Source: Chrysomallon squamiferum (lineage: Eukaryota; Mollusca; Gastropoda; Neomphalida; Peltospiridae). From it: 62,500 nt of DNA. Both the position numbers and the translations under genes were made by a program. The stretch spans positions 2,648,335 to 2,710,834 of the forward strand of contig CM022670.1 of the NCBI GenBank assembly GCA_012295275.1, given 5' to 3'. Below, piece by piece: positions 1 through 12,076 of the stretch (position 1 is the stretch's first letter; each line of letters opens with the position of its first letter). The notes under the pieces are model-generated. The model had not been told where the DNA came from and made no database searches. It worked only from the letters and a program-made list of their open reading frames with translations.

Positions 1-77
1 TCTACATTTTTAAATATCAATACCATATAGTTATAATTACAAAATAATAAAGTATTTGAGAGAAAACTGGTATAAAG

Positions 78-137
<60 letters not shown>

Positions 138-529
138 CACGCCCACACACATTAATACCGACAAACATAACAGATAAACACATGTACACTAATCCACATT
201 CATAGCAATAAATTAAAATCGTTAAAATCCGCTATTAACACAGCACGTACATTACAAGTTACTTTGACTACCGGCTACGTCAACCACGTAAGTGGCTACA
301 CGGCACGGCGCTAGCACAGAAAACCACCGGACACAACACCGGACACAACACCGGAAGGTTGGGTAACAAAAGCTTTACAGACAGTCGATTCCATGATCGA
401 TTTGGCAGTGTATGTCTTGCCCTGGGCCATCATATTTTTAATTTTTTTTTGTTCCTGGGACAGGCTATTGATATATCGAAGTAATAATTGTATTGATCTC
501 AGAAGCTTCATAAAAAAAAAAAAAAAAAA

Positions 530-560
<31 letters not shown>

Positions 561-930
561 CCATTAAAGTATTATAAATATATGTCCGTGCATGTATTCG
601 ATATTTTTTCATTCACATTCAGCTTATCTTTGCCTGGAAGTATTACACAAAGATTTGACAATATCCGGCTATTACGCTGAGATAAAGATATTTTTGTGTT
701 GTGTAGCCTGTACGACGTTGTAAGAGATGACAATCAAAACGAGGCTGATCGTCTGAATGACTGAAACCACCGTTTGTTGTAAAATGAAACTGTTGTGTAG
801 GCTTAATGAAAACCATTACGGTGGTGGCTGAAAGGGGGTGGGGGGAGAAAAAGGAAGAGAACATGAAGAATAATATGAAGAAAAAAAAAAAAAAAAAAAA
901 AAAAAAGAAGAATAAGAACAACAAGAACAG
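1..930. other. Intergenic, repeat-rich; no gene seen
   Basis: AT-rich flank with a (CA)n tract at 81-134, a poly-A/(AAT)n tract at about 511-557 and a poly-A tract at 878-906. A 12-bp unit (accggacacaac) is tandemly repeated near 325-352. No open frame here has coding character. Confidence 0.6.
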
Positions 931-1264
931 CAGTATAGTTTGAGATTCCCTTATCCGAATTTCCGACAACCGAAAAGTTCCGAAATCCGAAACTTTTTCT
1001 GAGCAGTAGAAATAATAATATCTTACAGTTTGGGGATTTTTGTGCATATACAAGCCTTATTTTATGTTCAAAGTCATCAAAAATATTGTTTTAACAATCC
1101 TGCAGACTATCTGAGTAAGTGTATATGAAAAATAAAAAGAATTCTTATTTAGACGTAGATTCTATTCTCATTCTGTTTCCTTATTTTCCAAAATCTGAAA
1201 TATTCTGAAATCCGAAACTCTTCGGGTACCAAGCGTTTCAGATAAAGGATTCTCAGCCTGTGCT
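931..1264. mobile_element. Non-autonomous pogo/Tigger-like transposon (MITE)
   Basis: The ends are imperfect inverted repeats. The left end reads gagattcccttatccgaa and the right end, reverse complemented, reads gagaatcctttatctgaaa. Both continue into ccgaaa-rich arms (tccgaaatccgaaact near 980 and tgaaatccgaaactc near 1206). Repeated ccgaa arms next to a CAGT-like end are typical of Tigger/pogo elements of the Tc1/mariner superfamily. No transposase frame lies inside, so the copy is non-autonomous. Exact ends and the TA target duplication are uncertain. The family name is from memory of such ends, not from a search. Confidence 0.55.
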
Positions 1265-2012
1265 AACAGTAACAACAACACCATCACCACCAGAGATGAT
1301 GACTATATAATGAAAATAAAAGAAAATTAAAAATATATCTTTCAAAAGAACAGCTAACAGTTCTTGAAGAAAAAACAAAACAACCCCCCCCCCCTAAAAA
1401 TAACGAAAGAACACACCCATACATAGCCACAAAAAAAAAAAATAAAAATAAAAAAATAAAAAAATAAAATACTTACATCGAATTAGGAAGAGCAAGTTAA
1501 TTAGAATTAATTTCTGTAAAAAGAAAAAGAATAAAATTTGTTAGCCGTGTAAACAACAACAACAACAACAACAACAAAAATAAAATAAAATAAAAATAAA
1601 AATGAATAATAATAATTGCAGTAATAATATCAGTAGTAACAGTAATCATTATTTATTTACTTATTTATGTACTTATTTACGTACAGCTGAGTGAAAATGG
1701 TTGTTCTCATAGGCAACTTTATGGAAAATCATTTGATGTACGAGATCAACAAACACTGAACTTAACGTAGGTTTTCGAATCAACGATCCATGTAGGAAAA
1801 TTAAACCACGGGGAAATAACAGAAACTGTTTATTTAAAAACCACGAAAGATCGCATATGTGGCAGTGTCGCGTTATGTCAGATTGGAATGTATTATCCCA
1901 TATCTGTCTGTCTGTCTGTCTCTATGTCTGTCTGTCTGTCCGACTGCTTATTTTTGTAATCTTTGTATCAGCATATGTATCTACATATCTGTCTGTCTCC
2001 TTGTGAGTCGGT

Positions 2013-2140
<128 letters not shown>

Positions 2141-2468
2141 ATGCAACTAGACACTCTCTGGAGTCCCCATCCATTTTTAAACGGTGGATACGTAAGCACA
2201 GACAATACACAGACAATACACAAATCAATGGTAAAAAAGCAGACAATGGTTTTTGATAAGCTAGACGCGTGTATCTAGAGCAACGCCGGGGGTTAAGACA
2301 AAGCAGAATTGATTCCACCGCGTTTATTGTTTCCCGGCAAATTCAGCCCATGACGATGTTTACTGGAAAACAAAGGACTTATTTTAGTAGAAATTGAAAA
2401 GGAAATTCAAGTCTGAAATAAGAGTTTTATCAATACATTTTTAACAGAAGAATGATACTGGAAAACAT

Positions 2469-2470
<2 letters not shown>

Positions 2471-2549
<79 letters not shown>

Positions 2550-2551
2550 TT
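2471..2551. repeat. (GAT)n-(AAT)n-(ATT)n compound repeat with palindromic centre
   Basis: Twelve or so GAT units pass into AAT units, which flip to ATT units near 2524. The AAT and ATT halves are reverse complements, so the tract is a perfect AT-only hairpin of about 24 bp per arm. Confidence 0.95.
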
Positions 2552-2687
2552 GTAATCATTCAATAAAGAAATAAATGGAAAACAAAAAAACTAAATTTGT
2601 TTAAATTAAAAACAAACAAACAACATCCGTACAGAAACTAATAATATCCAAAGATAACATTCAATATAAAAATAAATATAACCAACG

Positions 2688-2734
<47 letters not shown>

Positions 2735-3337
2735 CATCATTATGATTATTATAATAATAAAAAAAAATAAATCACTTTTCTAATTACACAATAAAATGAA
2801 ATTAAAAAGGAAAATATCAATCACCTTTTTCCTAACTAGCAATGATTGGAAGCTGTGAAAACAAATATTAATTTGGAAGTATACAAAATGTATTTAATGA
2901 CTATTTTTGTTCGTACCACCAAAGATACACTACAAGGTGATTGATATTTTATTTAAGTGTTACTTCTGACGAGTTGTGTAGCAAAGAGAAATTCAAATGT
3001 ATTTGACTGGTGTAAATCGTGTAAATAAACAAACTAAATATCCCAACCATTATTCTCTTCTGACACCGTTTAATAAAACCCATGAACACCGTTTGACTTT
3101 ACCAAAACACACATAAACCATTCTACGTATAAGCTTTTACCAAAAAGATAATCAGACAAAAGAAGGTCACACACAAGCATTTATTTTACTTTAGTGATTT
3201 TTTTTTCACTTGTTAAGAACTTGTGAAGTCAAATGGGGGACGTCTTTAGTTTTAAAGTGAAATTAAAAACAAAAATCTCTTAAATGTAAATTGGATACTT
3301 CCAAGTTGCTATTTTGTTTGTGGGCATCAATGTTTGC

Positions 3338-3521
3338 AAAATATAAAATATAAAATATAAAATATAAAATATAAAATATAAAATATAAAATATAAGATAT
3401 AAAATATGAAATATGAAATATAAAATATAAGATATGAAATATAAAATATAAAATATAAAATATAAAATATAAAATATAAAATATGAAATATAAAATATAA
3501 AATATAAAATATAAAATATAA
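3338..3521. repeat. Heptanucleotide array, unit aaaatat
   Basis: About 26 tandem copies of a 7-bp unit with occasional A-to-G changes (atgaaat, ataagat). A period of 7 keeps the minus strand open as a Tyr/Phe/Ile-rich frame, which I regard as spurious. Confidence 0.93.
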
Positions 3522-4230
3522 AGTTTAGAAATAACAAGACAAGGATGGACATCAACGACAACACTAACAACATCAATAATGGCGATGAGACGATGATGAT
3601 GATGACGACGACAACAACAACAACAACAATAATAATAATCAGAAGAAGAAAAAAAGAATTTTAATGCAGATTTATCATTTCAAAATTACTGCCACTCTTC
3701 CAAAACTTAATCTACAGTATTCTGTTAGAAAATTTGTTATACATAAATCGATATTTTCTAAAATCTCATTATTTGTCCTTGTCTAGGCATTTGCAGAAAA
3801 AATATCAAAACAAAACTGCCATGCACAAAATTAGACTAAAACACAGAGGTTAATTTACCAAGGTTTTTTTTCAAAACAGCAAACTATTTTTTTTTTTTTT
3901 TTTAAACTTATTTGTTATTAAAATAAATTCAATTTATGAAATCAAAATTCAGCTTTATTATTTAACCAGTAAACTGACAGGTACTTTTTTTTTTTTTTTT
4001 AACTGAAATAGGTTGGTGGCAAAAAAAAGAAAAAAAAAAAAGAACCCCCGAAAAAAAAAAAAAAACAAAAAAAAAACACACACAAAAAAAAATAAATAAA
4101 AATAAAAATAAAAAACCACAAAAACTCTCACAAAAACCCAACAACAACGTCAGCGCCAGCTACTGATACAGAAATATAATCGTAACAATATTAAATATAT
4201 ATACATATATATCATCAACAACAAACTTAC

Positions 4231-4272
4231 ATATTTCCCACATTTTTCAAACATCCACGCCATTATCTCCAT
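4231..4272 (-). CDS. Possible first coding exon of an unidentified minus-strand gene
   Basis: Read on the minus strand, a GC-rich segment is followed by an ATG at 4272. Fourteen codons (MEIMAWMFEKCGKY) then lead to a consensus donor, GTAAGT, at 4230-4225, in phase 0. Upstream on the same strand (4273-4470) base composition changes sharply from the AT-rich surroundings, as expected of a promoter or 5' untranslated exon. No second exon could be recognised between here and position 1, so the gene would have to continue outside the window or be absent. The peptide is too short to assign to a family. The support is only the ATG, the donor and the composition shift. Confidence 0.28.
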
Positions 4273-4470
4273 AGTCTGTCTTTTGAAATAATTATTTAGA
4301 AACAAACAACAACAACGACCTGTTAACCACAGCGCTGGTAACAACTACTACCGCGGTAAATCTTTCTCTCCCCGTCCCCGCTGTGGCTGGAGCCGCTGCA
4401 AGACACAAATCGACGAGCTCGCCTGTCACAAAATGGTTGATGCCTCGGATCGGAAGGCTGGCGATATTGA
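4273..4470 (-). promoter_or_regulatory. GC-richer, CpG-containing patch; candidate promoter/5' UTR
   Basis: Contains ccgcgg, cccgtccccgc, gacgagctcgcc and other CpG-bearing words, in contrast to the flanking AT-rich repeats. It lies immediately upstream, on the minus strand, of the candidate exon at 4231-4272. No TATA motif was noticed. The assignment is an inference from composition and position. Confidence 0.3.
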
Positions 4471-6822
4471 AGCTAAAAACTTAAATAATTCATTATCCCA
4501 TCAGCAGAAACGTTTGGAGACAATAGTACAAAATAACACAATAAAAACATCGATCGCCTGATATTCAGTATAGATTTGTGCTGGTCCTGACAAAAGCTCA
4601 AAGGATACTGGTACGTCAAGAACGACTTGTTAGAGGACAAAAAAAAAAAAAAAAAAAAAAAAAAGAAAGAAAGATTTAAAACGATATATCGGCGTTTGAT
4701 GTTGCTGCTGAATCAAAAAGCATAAAAAACAGTGTTCGAAATACATTATTGTATTGTCATAGCTGATAACTGAGACCATAGGTTAATGTTGCAGAAAATA
4801 TTAAACAGTTGTAAAAATAACAATACCTGAACATAAAAAGAGATTATAGAGAAACATAAGAAAACAATAAAAATAAAAAAAAGAGAGAAACATTAAAAAC
4901 AAAAATAGTAATAATACAATTATATTAATGATTTATTTGGGGGGGGGGTTCCGGTAAATAAAATAGTTAATTAAAAGATTAGTTAATTCCTTCATTCTTA
5001 ATAGTTTCTAAAATTAAAGACATATCATTAGTTACCTCCGACCTGTTTCAGTTTATAATTATAGCAAAGGTAATTGTTCAAGTAATAGCACGGATGTTTA
5101 ATATATTCAATTTTTGAAACATAACATAATTTATCTTCTTTTTTTTTTTTCGATACTGCCTATTTGACAATATTAAGTTTTAAAAATTGAAATATTGCTG
5201 TTTGTGGCAGTACAAACAAAATAATAAATTAGTTATTGTTGGACACTGAATCAAATCTTTACTAACAATAAGTTTAAGACAACGCAAAGAGGCTGACATT
5301 CTTCTAACCGTTGTGACATGATGTCACACGCAGAACAGATATAAACTATAAAAGTGTATGTCCGTAACTCGAAAAATTCGTAAGTTGGGGCACTCGTAAG
5401 TCGAGGTACCACTGTTTTTAAAAAAAAAATAAAATAAAATAAATAAAAAAATGTATCCTTCCAATATCTTTTACAGATCGGGTCTCATATTTTGTAGTCT
5501 AATTTACTCAATGTTTAAGATTATATGCTAAACACCACAGTGGACATATTGTAGATTGTTTTTGGTTTTTGTTTTTGTTTTTACTTTTCTCACCTAATAT
5601 TTATCATTATTATACCTGCTTTTGTCACAATAATGTTGAAATAATGACAAAGCAGAATTTAAAAGAAAAAAAAAAGTGTAAAAATAATAATAAAACAGTG
5701 GATTATAAATCACATGCGAAAAAAAAAAGTGTTATAATTTACTTTATTTTCATGACGATTAAAACAGATATATCAAAAGGCAACATGTAAAAACAAACTA
5801 CAATTACACGTCAAAACAGAGCTATAATTTACATCGCAGTCTCTGACATTATTTTCGTTAAGTCTGCAATCGCTGTTTATTCAGAAAACAGACACAATTA
5901 TCTAGACGCAAATGCACATCCGGACCGCGGATAAAAATATGCGTGCCCTTCTGCTTTGCCGCATCCAGGTTTTTTTTACCGCAATCAGTGATTTTTATTT
6001 TTTGTTTCAATTCTTGATCTTTTTTTTTTTTTTTTTTTTTTTTTTGAAGCCAATGCCGGAGACTGTTTTACAAAACAGATTGTCGCAAACAAGACTGTTT
6101 AATTTATTTGTTTACAGCGCGTTTACAGTGATGTTACATCATCTGTACACTCAGTTACCAAACATTTTAAAATAATACACAAATCAATACTAAAAGCAAT
6201 AAAATATAATACACTAATTTCACTTGCACAAAGAACAATGTTAATGGAAACCAATATCTACAGATATACAAACTAAACAGTTTTGAAATAAGTCAATGAA
6301 AAATAAATTGTCGCTTCGGTCCCAGTGGCATCGTATGAATTAAATATGTGTGTTGCTAGGCTCTTTGATACATATACACTTCTAGGCTGAATGCATTTTT
6401 TGAAAATATAGTATTCTTTTCTGAATGCCTTGCTGTCGTTGTTGTCATAGATCTTTTTTTTTTTTTTTTTGCGTCAGCGTTTGTCCCGAGTCTGTTTGAA
6501 GAATCGATAACAGAAAGGAGGCCACCTCATTGTTCTGAAATCTGAGAAAACGTCTGATGATCAGCCATGTTGGTTTTAAGAAAGCTAAAATATGATTAAA
6601 AAATACATCTAGTCAACTGTTATTTAAACATTTAGAAAGGAAAAGCCAGAACGACTAAAAAATGATGTGAAGATGAGATGAACTAAAGAAAGAAGCAAAA
6701 GACGTTGAATTAATAATAATGAATATTTTTATTAAAAAGTTATTACATTTGTTATATAGATGAAGGGTTGTAATAACCTTAACTACAACAACAACAACAA
6801 CAACAACACTGATAATAATGAT
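4471..6822. other. Intergenic; no gene seen apart from a transposon end
   Basis: AT-rich sequence with poly-A or poly-T runs near 4640, 5140, 6020 and 6454. Open frames (for example 5912-6175 on the plus strand) are short and run through the homopolymers. The only identifiable item is the Tigger-like terminus at 5358-5414. Confidence 0.55.
5358..5414 (-). mobile_element. Solo pogo/Tigger-like terminal inverted repeat
   Basis: Read on the minus strand from 5414, the segment starts cagtggtacctcgacttacg and continues through gttccg-like words. The CAGTGGTACCTCGACTTACG start is the kind of terminus I know from Tigger/pogo-family elements in many animals. No matching opposite end was found upstream, so this is a truncated copy. 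Identification is by recall. Confidence 0.55.
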
Positions 6823-6935
6823 AAATCGGCCGTGACGTACTGTTTGAGACGGAATGAATTCAGTGAAGCATTACACTTTACACCTACGCTTAAATCACTG
6901 AGCCATAACTTTTAAATATACTTTGTAAAATAACA
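6823..6935 (+). repeat. Dispersed repeat, copy 1 (partner at 23800-23930)
   Basis: Shares words such as gtactgt-tgagac, aattcagtga, cttacacct and cataacttttaaa in the same order with 23800-23930. Both copies are followed by a (ATT)n tract. It is probably a short non-autonomous element. Copy 2 carries about 20 extra bases after the aattcagtga block. Confidence 0.6.
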
Positions 6936-7030
6936 ACTCAAAATAAAATTTAAATTAAAAAAATATATATATATTATTACTGTTATTGTTATTATTTATT
7001 TATTTTATTATTATTATTATTATTATTACG

Positions 7031-7086
<56 letters not shown>

Positions 7087-7444
7087 CCCTAACCATCCCA
7101 GTATCTGCCTTAGGGAAACGATATCAATATTACTATGATTTTAGTTTTAGTTATTTTTCTTTTCAGTGTTCTCATTAAAGTTGTATTATGTTGAAATGTT
7201 TTTCATATCCTTTGATGACAATACACAAACCAGCATGTCAAAACTGTCATTGATTATATTAACTGTTCTTAATTATTTTAGAATGTCCATTGATTCAATA
7301 TATGATCATAAAATCGTTATGTTCGTTTATGTACAGTTGTGTGTGTGTGTATGTATGTATCTGTGTTTGTGTATGCGTTATACGGAAATATACATACAGA
7401 AATGAAGATATCGATTTTATGATTATTCAGTTGAAATTCTAAAA

Positions 7445-7494
<50 letters not shown>

Positions 7495-7605
7495 ATTTAT
7501 TATGTTATTTTTAATACGAATTTGTGGATATATACATGTATGCAAGTTTGTATGTGCGTTTGTGTATGTGTGTTTGTATGTATCCATGTAATTTTTTCTG
7601 TGTAA
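6936..7605. other. Intergenic; microsatellites only
   Basis: Holds an (ATT)n tract at 7003-7086, a (TA)n tract at about 7449-7491 and GT-rich sequence at 7335-7400 and 7555-7585. A 79-codon plus-strand frame at 7166-7405 ends in the GT tract and has no recognisable domain. Confidence 0.55.
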
Positions 7606-7759
7606 AAAATCAATGAAGAGATTCTGATGTTTCTCTATGCAAATATGAAAGATTATTCCAATTTTCGATCCGCGTAGAAATGTTTCTCTGTTGCTATGAT
7701 TAAGAAAAATGAGTCTTCCATTTAAAACTGTAATCTTATTTCCTGCTGCTGTTTATTTA
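7606..7759 (+). repeat. 154-bp duplicated segment, copy 1
   Basis: Matches 9247-9400 base for base except one T/C difference at the ctctgttgc/ctccgttgc word. Both copies are preceded by several hundred bases of GT/TA-rich simple sequence, which suggests that the repeat and its microsatellite head moved or duplicated together. No coding content was recognised. Confidence 0.93.
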
Positions 7760-8559
7760 ACCCTGTAAAATGAATCAGACACAGACATAATATTAAATAA
7801 TAATAAATGGTGGTTTTTTTTTTTTTTTTTTAAATTAAATCAAAAAGAAAACAAAAAGAGGAAAAAAAAAAAAAAAAAAATAAAAATAAAAATAAATAAA
7901 TAAATAAAAATAAAAATAAAAATAAAAATACATAGACTTTCCAAATTTTCAATAATATTAATAACATTTTTTATTTGTTCTACGCATGAAGAAAAACTTA
8001 AACCCAGCCAGGGAATAATACATATTATATTTCCTAAATATTTATACGGTGTTTGTCCAAAAAAAAAAAACGCTTTTGGTTATTTTTTATTTTTCTCTCT
8101 TTATTTAGTTTTTACTATTGTTTTTATTAGTGTCCAAACGCCATTAAAAGCTTCTGAGGATATAAGCAGTCTTTCGTTTTTCATTTTTTCTAGTAACATT
8201 TCGAATAGAATAAAATGTAAAAAAAAAAAAAAAAAAATACTGGATAGACTGGCCTTCGCAATGGTTTACTCAGTCTGTGAGGTTTACTTGTACTTTTCTC
8301 TTTACAAAATAAATTACAATTAAATATCAGCTTTAATGCGTCTTCACGAACTTGTTGTTGTGATGTTGCTGATAAAATATAGAAAATTATTCGTGTCATC
8401 TCAGGAAATGCTTTAATAAATAATTATGTTAAATATCAAAACAAATTAAAGATTAATAAATGTATGTAATTTAAATTAAATTACTATAATATATGACTAC
8501 CATCCCTACCATAAAACAACATCATTCACAACAACAACAACAACAACAACAACAATAAC

Positions 8560-8617
<58 letters not shown>

Positions 8618-9165
8618 CATTCAAAAGCTGATGTGGGGAAAACGTACGTTCAATTAACAACAAAAAAAAAAAAAAAAAAAAAAAAAACTAAGTTCATTAT
8701 TTATGAAGGAAATGAAATTACTGCATCAAAAGAACGATTACCAAATGAAATTACAAAGTCAGTTCAAAGACGTATTGTTTGCCTGTAATTTGTCATGTTA
8801 TTACGCTACATTGTTCACAGTGTAACAATAACATGATTGATAATCTCAGTCACGTGATATATGACTGTCGCTTTGCCGTGACCAAACATGTGTTAAAGGT
8901 AGGCTATTTAACAGTGATTTGATGTTTTCACAAGCTGATCTCTGCCAGAGATATTTGTTTGTGCAGGTGTATGTGTTTATATATATATGTAAGTGTACGT
9001 ATATATGTGTATGTGTATAGGTGTATGTGCGTGTGTGTGTACGTGGTTATATATATATGTATATATATGCATGTCTGCATCTGTGTGTGTGTATCTATTT
9101 ATCTATCTATATGTAAATATATCTACATGTGCATATATATATATATATATGAATATGAACGTATG

Positions 9166-9209
<44 letters not shown>

Positions 9210-9246
9210 TTTGTTTTTGTATATATGCATGTACATTTTTCAACAG
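7760..9246. other. Intergenic; no gene seen
   Basis: Poly-A and AAAT-type runs at 7820-7930, a poly-A tract at 8221, (CAA)n/(TAA)n at 8530-8614, and a long GT/TA/ATGT mosaic at about 8962-9236. Frames in the mosaic give Cys/Val/Tyr-rich translations that are spurious. The stretch 8690-8930 is less repetitive but shows no coding signal. Confidence 0.55.
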
Positions 9247-9400
9247 AAAATCAATGAAGAGATTCTGATGTTTCTCTATGCAAATATGAAAGATTATTCC
9301 AATTTTCGATCCGCGTAGAAATGTTTCTCCGTTGCTATGATTAAGAAAAATGAGTCTTCCATTTAAAACTGTAATCTTATTTCCTGCTGCTGTTTATTTA
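9247..9400 (+). repeat. 154-bp duplicated segment, copy 2
   Basis: Second copy of 7606-7759, about 1.64 kb downstream, in the same orientation and with one mismatch. The downstream flanks diverge at once after gtttattta. Confidence 0.93.
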
Positions 9401-10700
9401 CATGTTTATACCTTTGCATATGATAAATCAAAATGGGCATCAAAATGGTGGGGGCATGCAATCAGAAAAAATAACTTAATAAATTTGTTTGATTTATATT
9501 TAAATCGAATAAAGGGTTTATCTATGTTTACATATTTGAAATATCTTCCTTTCTCATAATAATAAGTGGTAGTGGTAACAATAATAAAAGTAATAATAAT
9601 AATCATAATCATAGTCATAACGACAAGAATAGTAACAACAACAGCAATAACGATAATAATGATAATAGTTGTAGTGATGGTAGTGGTGGTAACAGCGATT
9701 GTAACAACAACAACGATAACAGTAACAACAGCAGTATGTACGTAGACTCGTTTACTCAGTTATTTCCAGTCAGAACTGAATTTATGTGTCTCCGTGTCAT
9801 TCAGTGCAATAAAGTCACACAAAAATTCAACAATTAGACTCGTACGAGAACAGACAAATATTTAACTGCACTTCAAGAATAAAAAATCTCCGTCAGGGAT
9901 TCCAGAATAGCCTCCCTTGTTTAACAGATTCACGAATACAACAAAAGCTTTTATTCTGTTTCTTAGAGTTCTTTCAGTGTAACAGTTTAACAGTTTGTGT
10001 CGCTTACAAATTCTAAATAAAGAAATACAGTAATTTACTGTAATTAGCTGTACTGAACAGAGCTAGGTTTCTTTAATCTGCGTTATTTTATATACTGCTC
10101 ACAAAAAAGTAAGGGAGCACTTATAAGAATTTATACTTAACAAAAATGTAATCTGTATTAGCTGTAGGGAAAGGTTACATGATAACAGTGAAATAGTTTA
10201 ATTTACTATAATATACTGGATTGTATCATAGTTTACTGTAATGTACTGTGGATTCTCTATTTTATTATACTGTATATACACATCTGAGTTGAATTGTAAT
10301 ACATTACACCATTTCACACTGGAATTATTACCAAGCTATGTTGTCACATAGTCTACTTATTTAGGTAAATGTTTTGTTTGTAACCTGAAAATAAAATTAT
10401 AACAATAATAATAACAGCAGCAGAAAAACACGTAGAACAGTGAGAAAACAATTTCAGTTGTAATGACCTGCACTGTATTGTATTTCAATGAAATCTGATA
10501 GAACGGAAGCCCATATCTCCGGCAAGGTTTAAAACAGTTTAAAGAAAAATTGTCAGCTTCTGAACTAAGCAAACCTTTCGCAATCACCAAGTTTCTGCTT
10601 ATGAACAATACACTATTTCCTTTCTTCAGGCTCTTACAGTTTTGTTTTGCGGCTGTTAATACATTCATTTGTAATGCTTCGAGGAATCTTTGATTTCTTT
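9401..10700. other. Intergenic; no gene seen
   Basis: Contains (AAT/AAC)-rich simple sequence at 9555-9730 and a stretch at 10020-10290 with recurring tactgta-type words. The Tc1-like end at 10091-10130 is listed separately. A minus-strand frame of 103 codons (10357-10668) ends in low-complexity Tyr/Cys runs and was not recognised. Confidence 0.5.
10091..10130 (+). mobile_element. Tc1/mariner-like terminal repeat remnant
   Basis: The words tactgctcacaaaaaagt and agggagcact closely resemble the terminal inverted repeats of Tc1-like elements (type: tactgctcaaaaaaa..gggaacact) that I recall from fish and other animals. No inverted partner or transposase frame was found nearby, so this is at most a solo end. 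Confidence 0.4.
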
Positions 10701-10775
10701 TATAAATAATGTATATATTTTTTTATGATATAGAGATAAAAATAATATTTGTATTTGTGAAAGGCGTTTGGCAAG
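10701..10775 (+). promoter_or_regulatory. Candidate TATA box and leader exon for the orphan signal exon
   Basis: TATAAATA lies at 10701-10708 and a good donor (gcaag|GTAAGG) at 10775/10776. A leader of about 45 nt would splice across a roughly 300-nt intron to the acceptor at 11076. The same spacing of TATA, short leader and 300-460-nt intron is seen upstream of genes A and B. The assignment is by analogy. Confidence 0.35.
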
Positions 10776-11076
10776 GTAAGGATTCCATGCGAGTTTTGAT
10801 GAAATTTTTATTCATTATTATTATTATACTTCTTTTCTTCGTTTTCTTCTTCTTCTTCTATTATTATTATTAATGTTGATCTTGCTGTTTGTATTTTTTT
10901 TTGTTATTATTGTTACAGTTGCTATTGTTATAGTTAATATTATCACTATTATTGTTACTACTACAACTACTGCGGTTACTGCTGCTACTACTACTATATA
11001 TATTATTACTCTTGTTACATTGCTTGTAGTTACTGTTCACGGTGATGACTTAAATATTTATTATCTTTTATTACAG

Positions 11077-11137
11077 ATGTCATGGAAAATGTGTTCAGTT
11101 CTTCATATTGCGAGTCTGTCATTACTTACACGTGCAG
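11077..11137 (+). CDS. Orphan signal-peptide exon of the IgGFc-binding family
   Basis: A 61-nt open exon with exactly the layout of first coding exons in genes A and C. It has an acceptor ending ttacag directly before the ATG, 20 codons with a hydrophobic core (MSWKMCS start, then HIASLSLLT), and a phase 1 donor (gtgcag|GTAAAA) at 11137/11138. The length equals that of genes A and C (61 nt). No IgGFc exon follows before gene A's own promoter at about 12740. It could therefore be the relic of a lost fourth paralogue. It could equally be an alternative first coding exon that splices to gene A's second exon at 13527, since the phases agree. RNA evidence is needed to separate these. Confidence 0.5.
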
Positions 11138-12041
11138 GTAAAAGCTGCAGCCTTCCTAACTTTGTGTGTGTGTGTATAGGTGAGTGATTCGATTTGAATT
11201 TACATCGTTTCTGTGCGTTCCTCAGTCCTTCATTCTTACTTGCCCTACAATCCCCTTTCCAGTTTGCTTTTTGCCTACGTTTGATGTTACCAATTAACAC
11301 TTTTACAGTTTACAGACTGGGTTAAAAAAAAAACACACGTGACAATGCTTTTCTAGTTTCAGAATTCAAATATCTCACGAATTCTGGAAAGAAGTTTATT
11401 TTTGCATTCATAACTGTTAATACTGGACTGGATAACAAGTGATGACATCATAAAAGTACAACGTTTCATCTTTCAAAGCAGAAACTCTGTGAAACTCTGT
11501 GACTTCAGACCTGGTTATTACATTAGTTATGACAGTATAAAATAATTTAGGATATTGTTTGTTTTGTTGTAAATTCAAGAAGGAATAAATGCTGCAACTC
11601 AAATAAAATATATTTCGCTGTGCTATGTTGTGTTCTCTGTCTGTGTTTACTTTTGATTTCTAATAACTGGATTGGTCTTAAATAATTAACTTGCGAATTA
11701 CTGATAACGAAAGAAACGAGTGAACTGTGAAGTATAAAGTTATATGTCAATATAAAGTAATTCACACTTCGTGTTTTCTTTTAAACTAATCGGATTCATC
11801 TATACATTGATCAAATGTATGACTGTACACAAGCAGATACGTACTTTCGTACATGAATGCATACATACATGTATAAACATACATACATACATACATATAC
11901 ACAAATATACTTATATACATACATGTACATACATACATATATACTTATACACAAACATGCATACAAATATACAAATACAGATGGACACACCTACCAGTAC
12001 AATACATAAATATTCTTTTACACACACACATATACGTACAC

Positions 12042-12076
<35 letters not shown>

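Noticed and set aside
311-511. 66-codon minus-strand frame with Val-Val-Ser-Gly repeats
   Set aside because: The repeats reflect a 12-bp tandem unit; no domain, splice structure or composition supports a gene.
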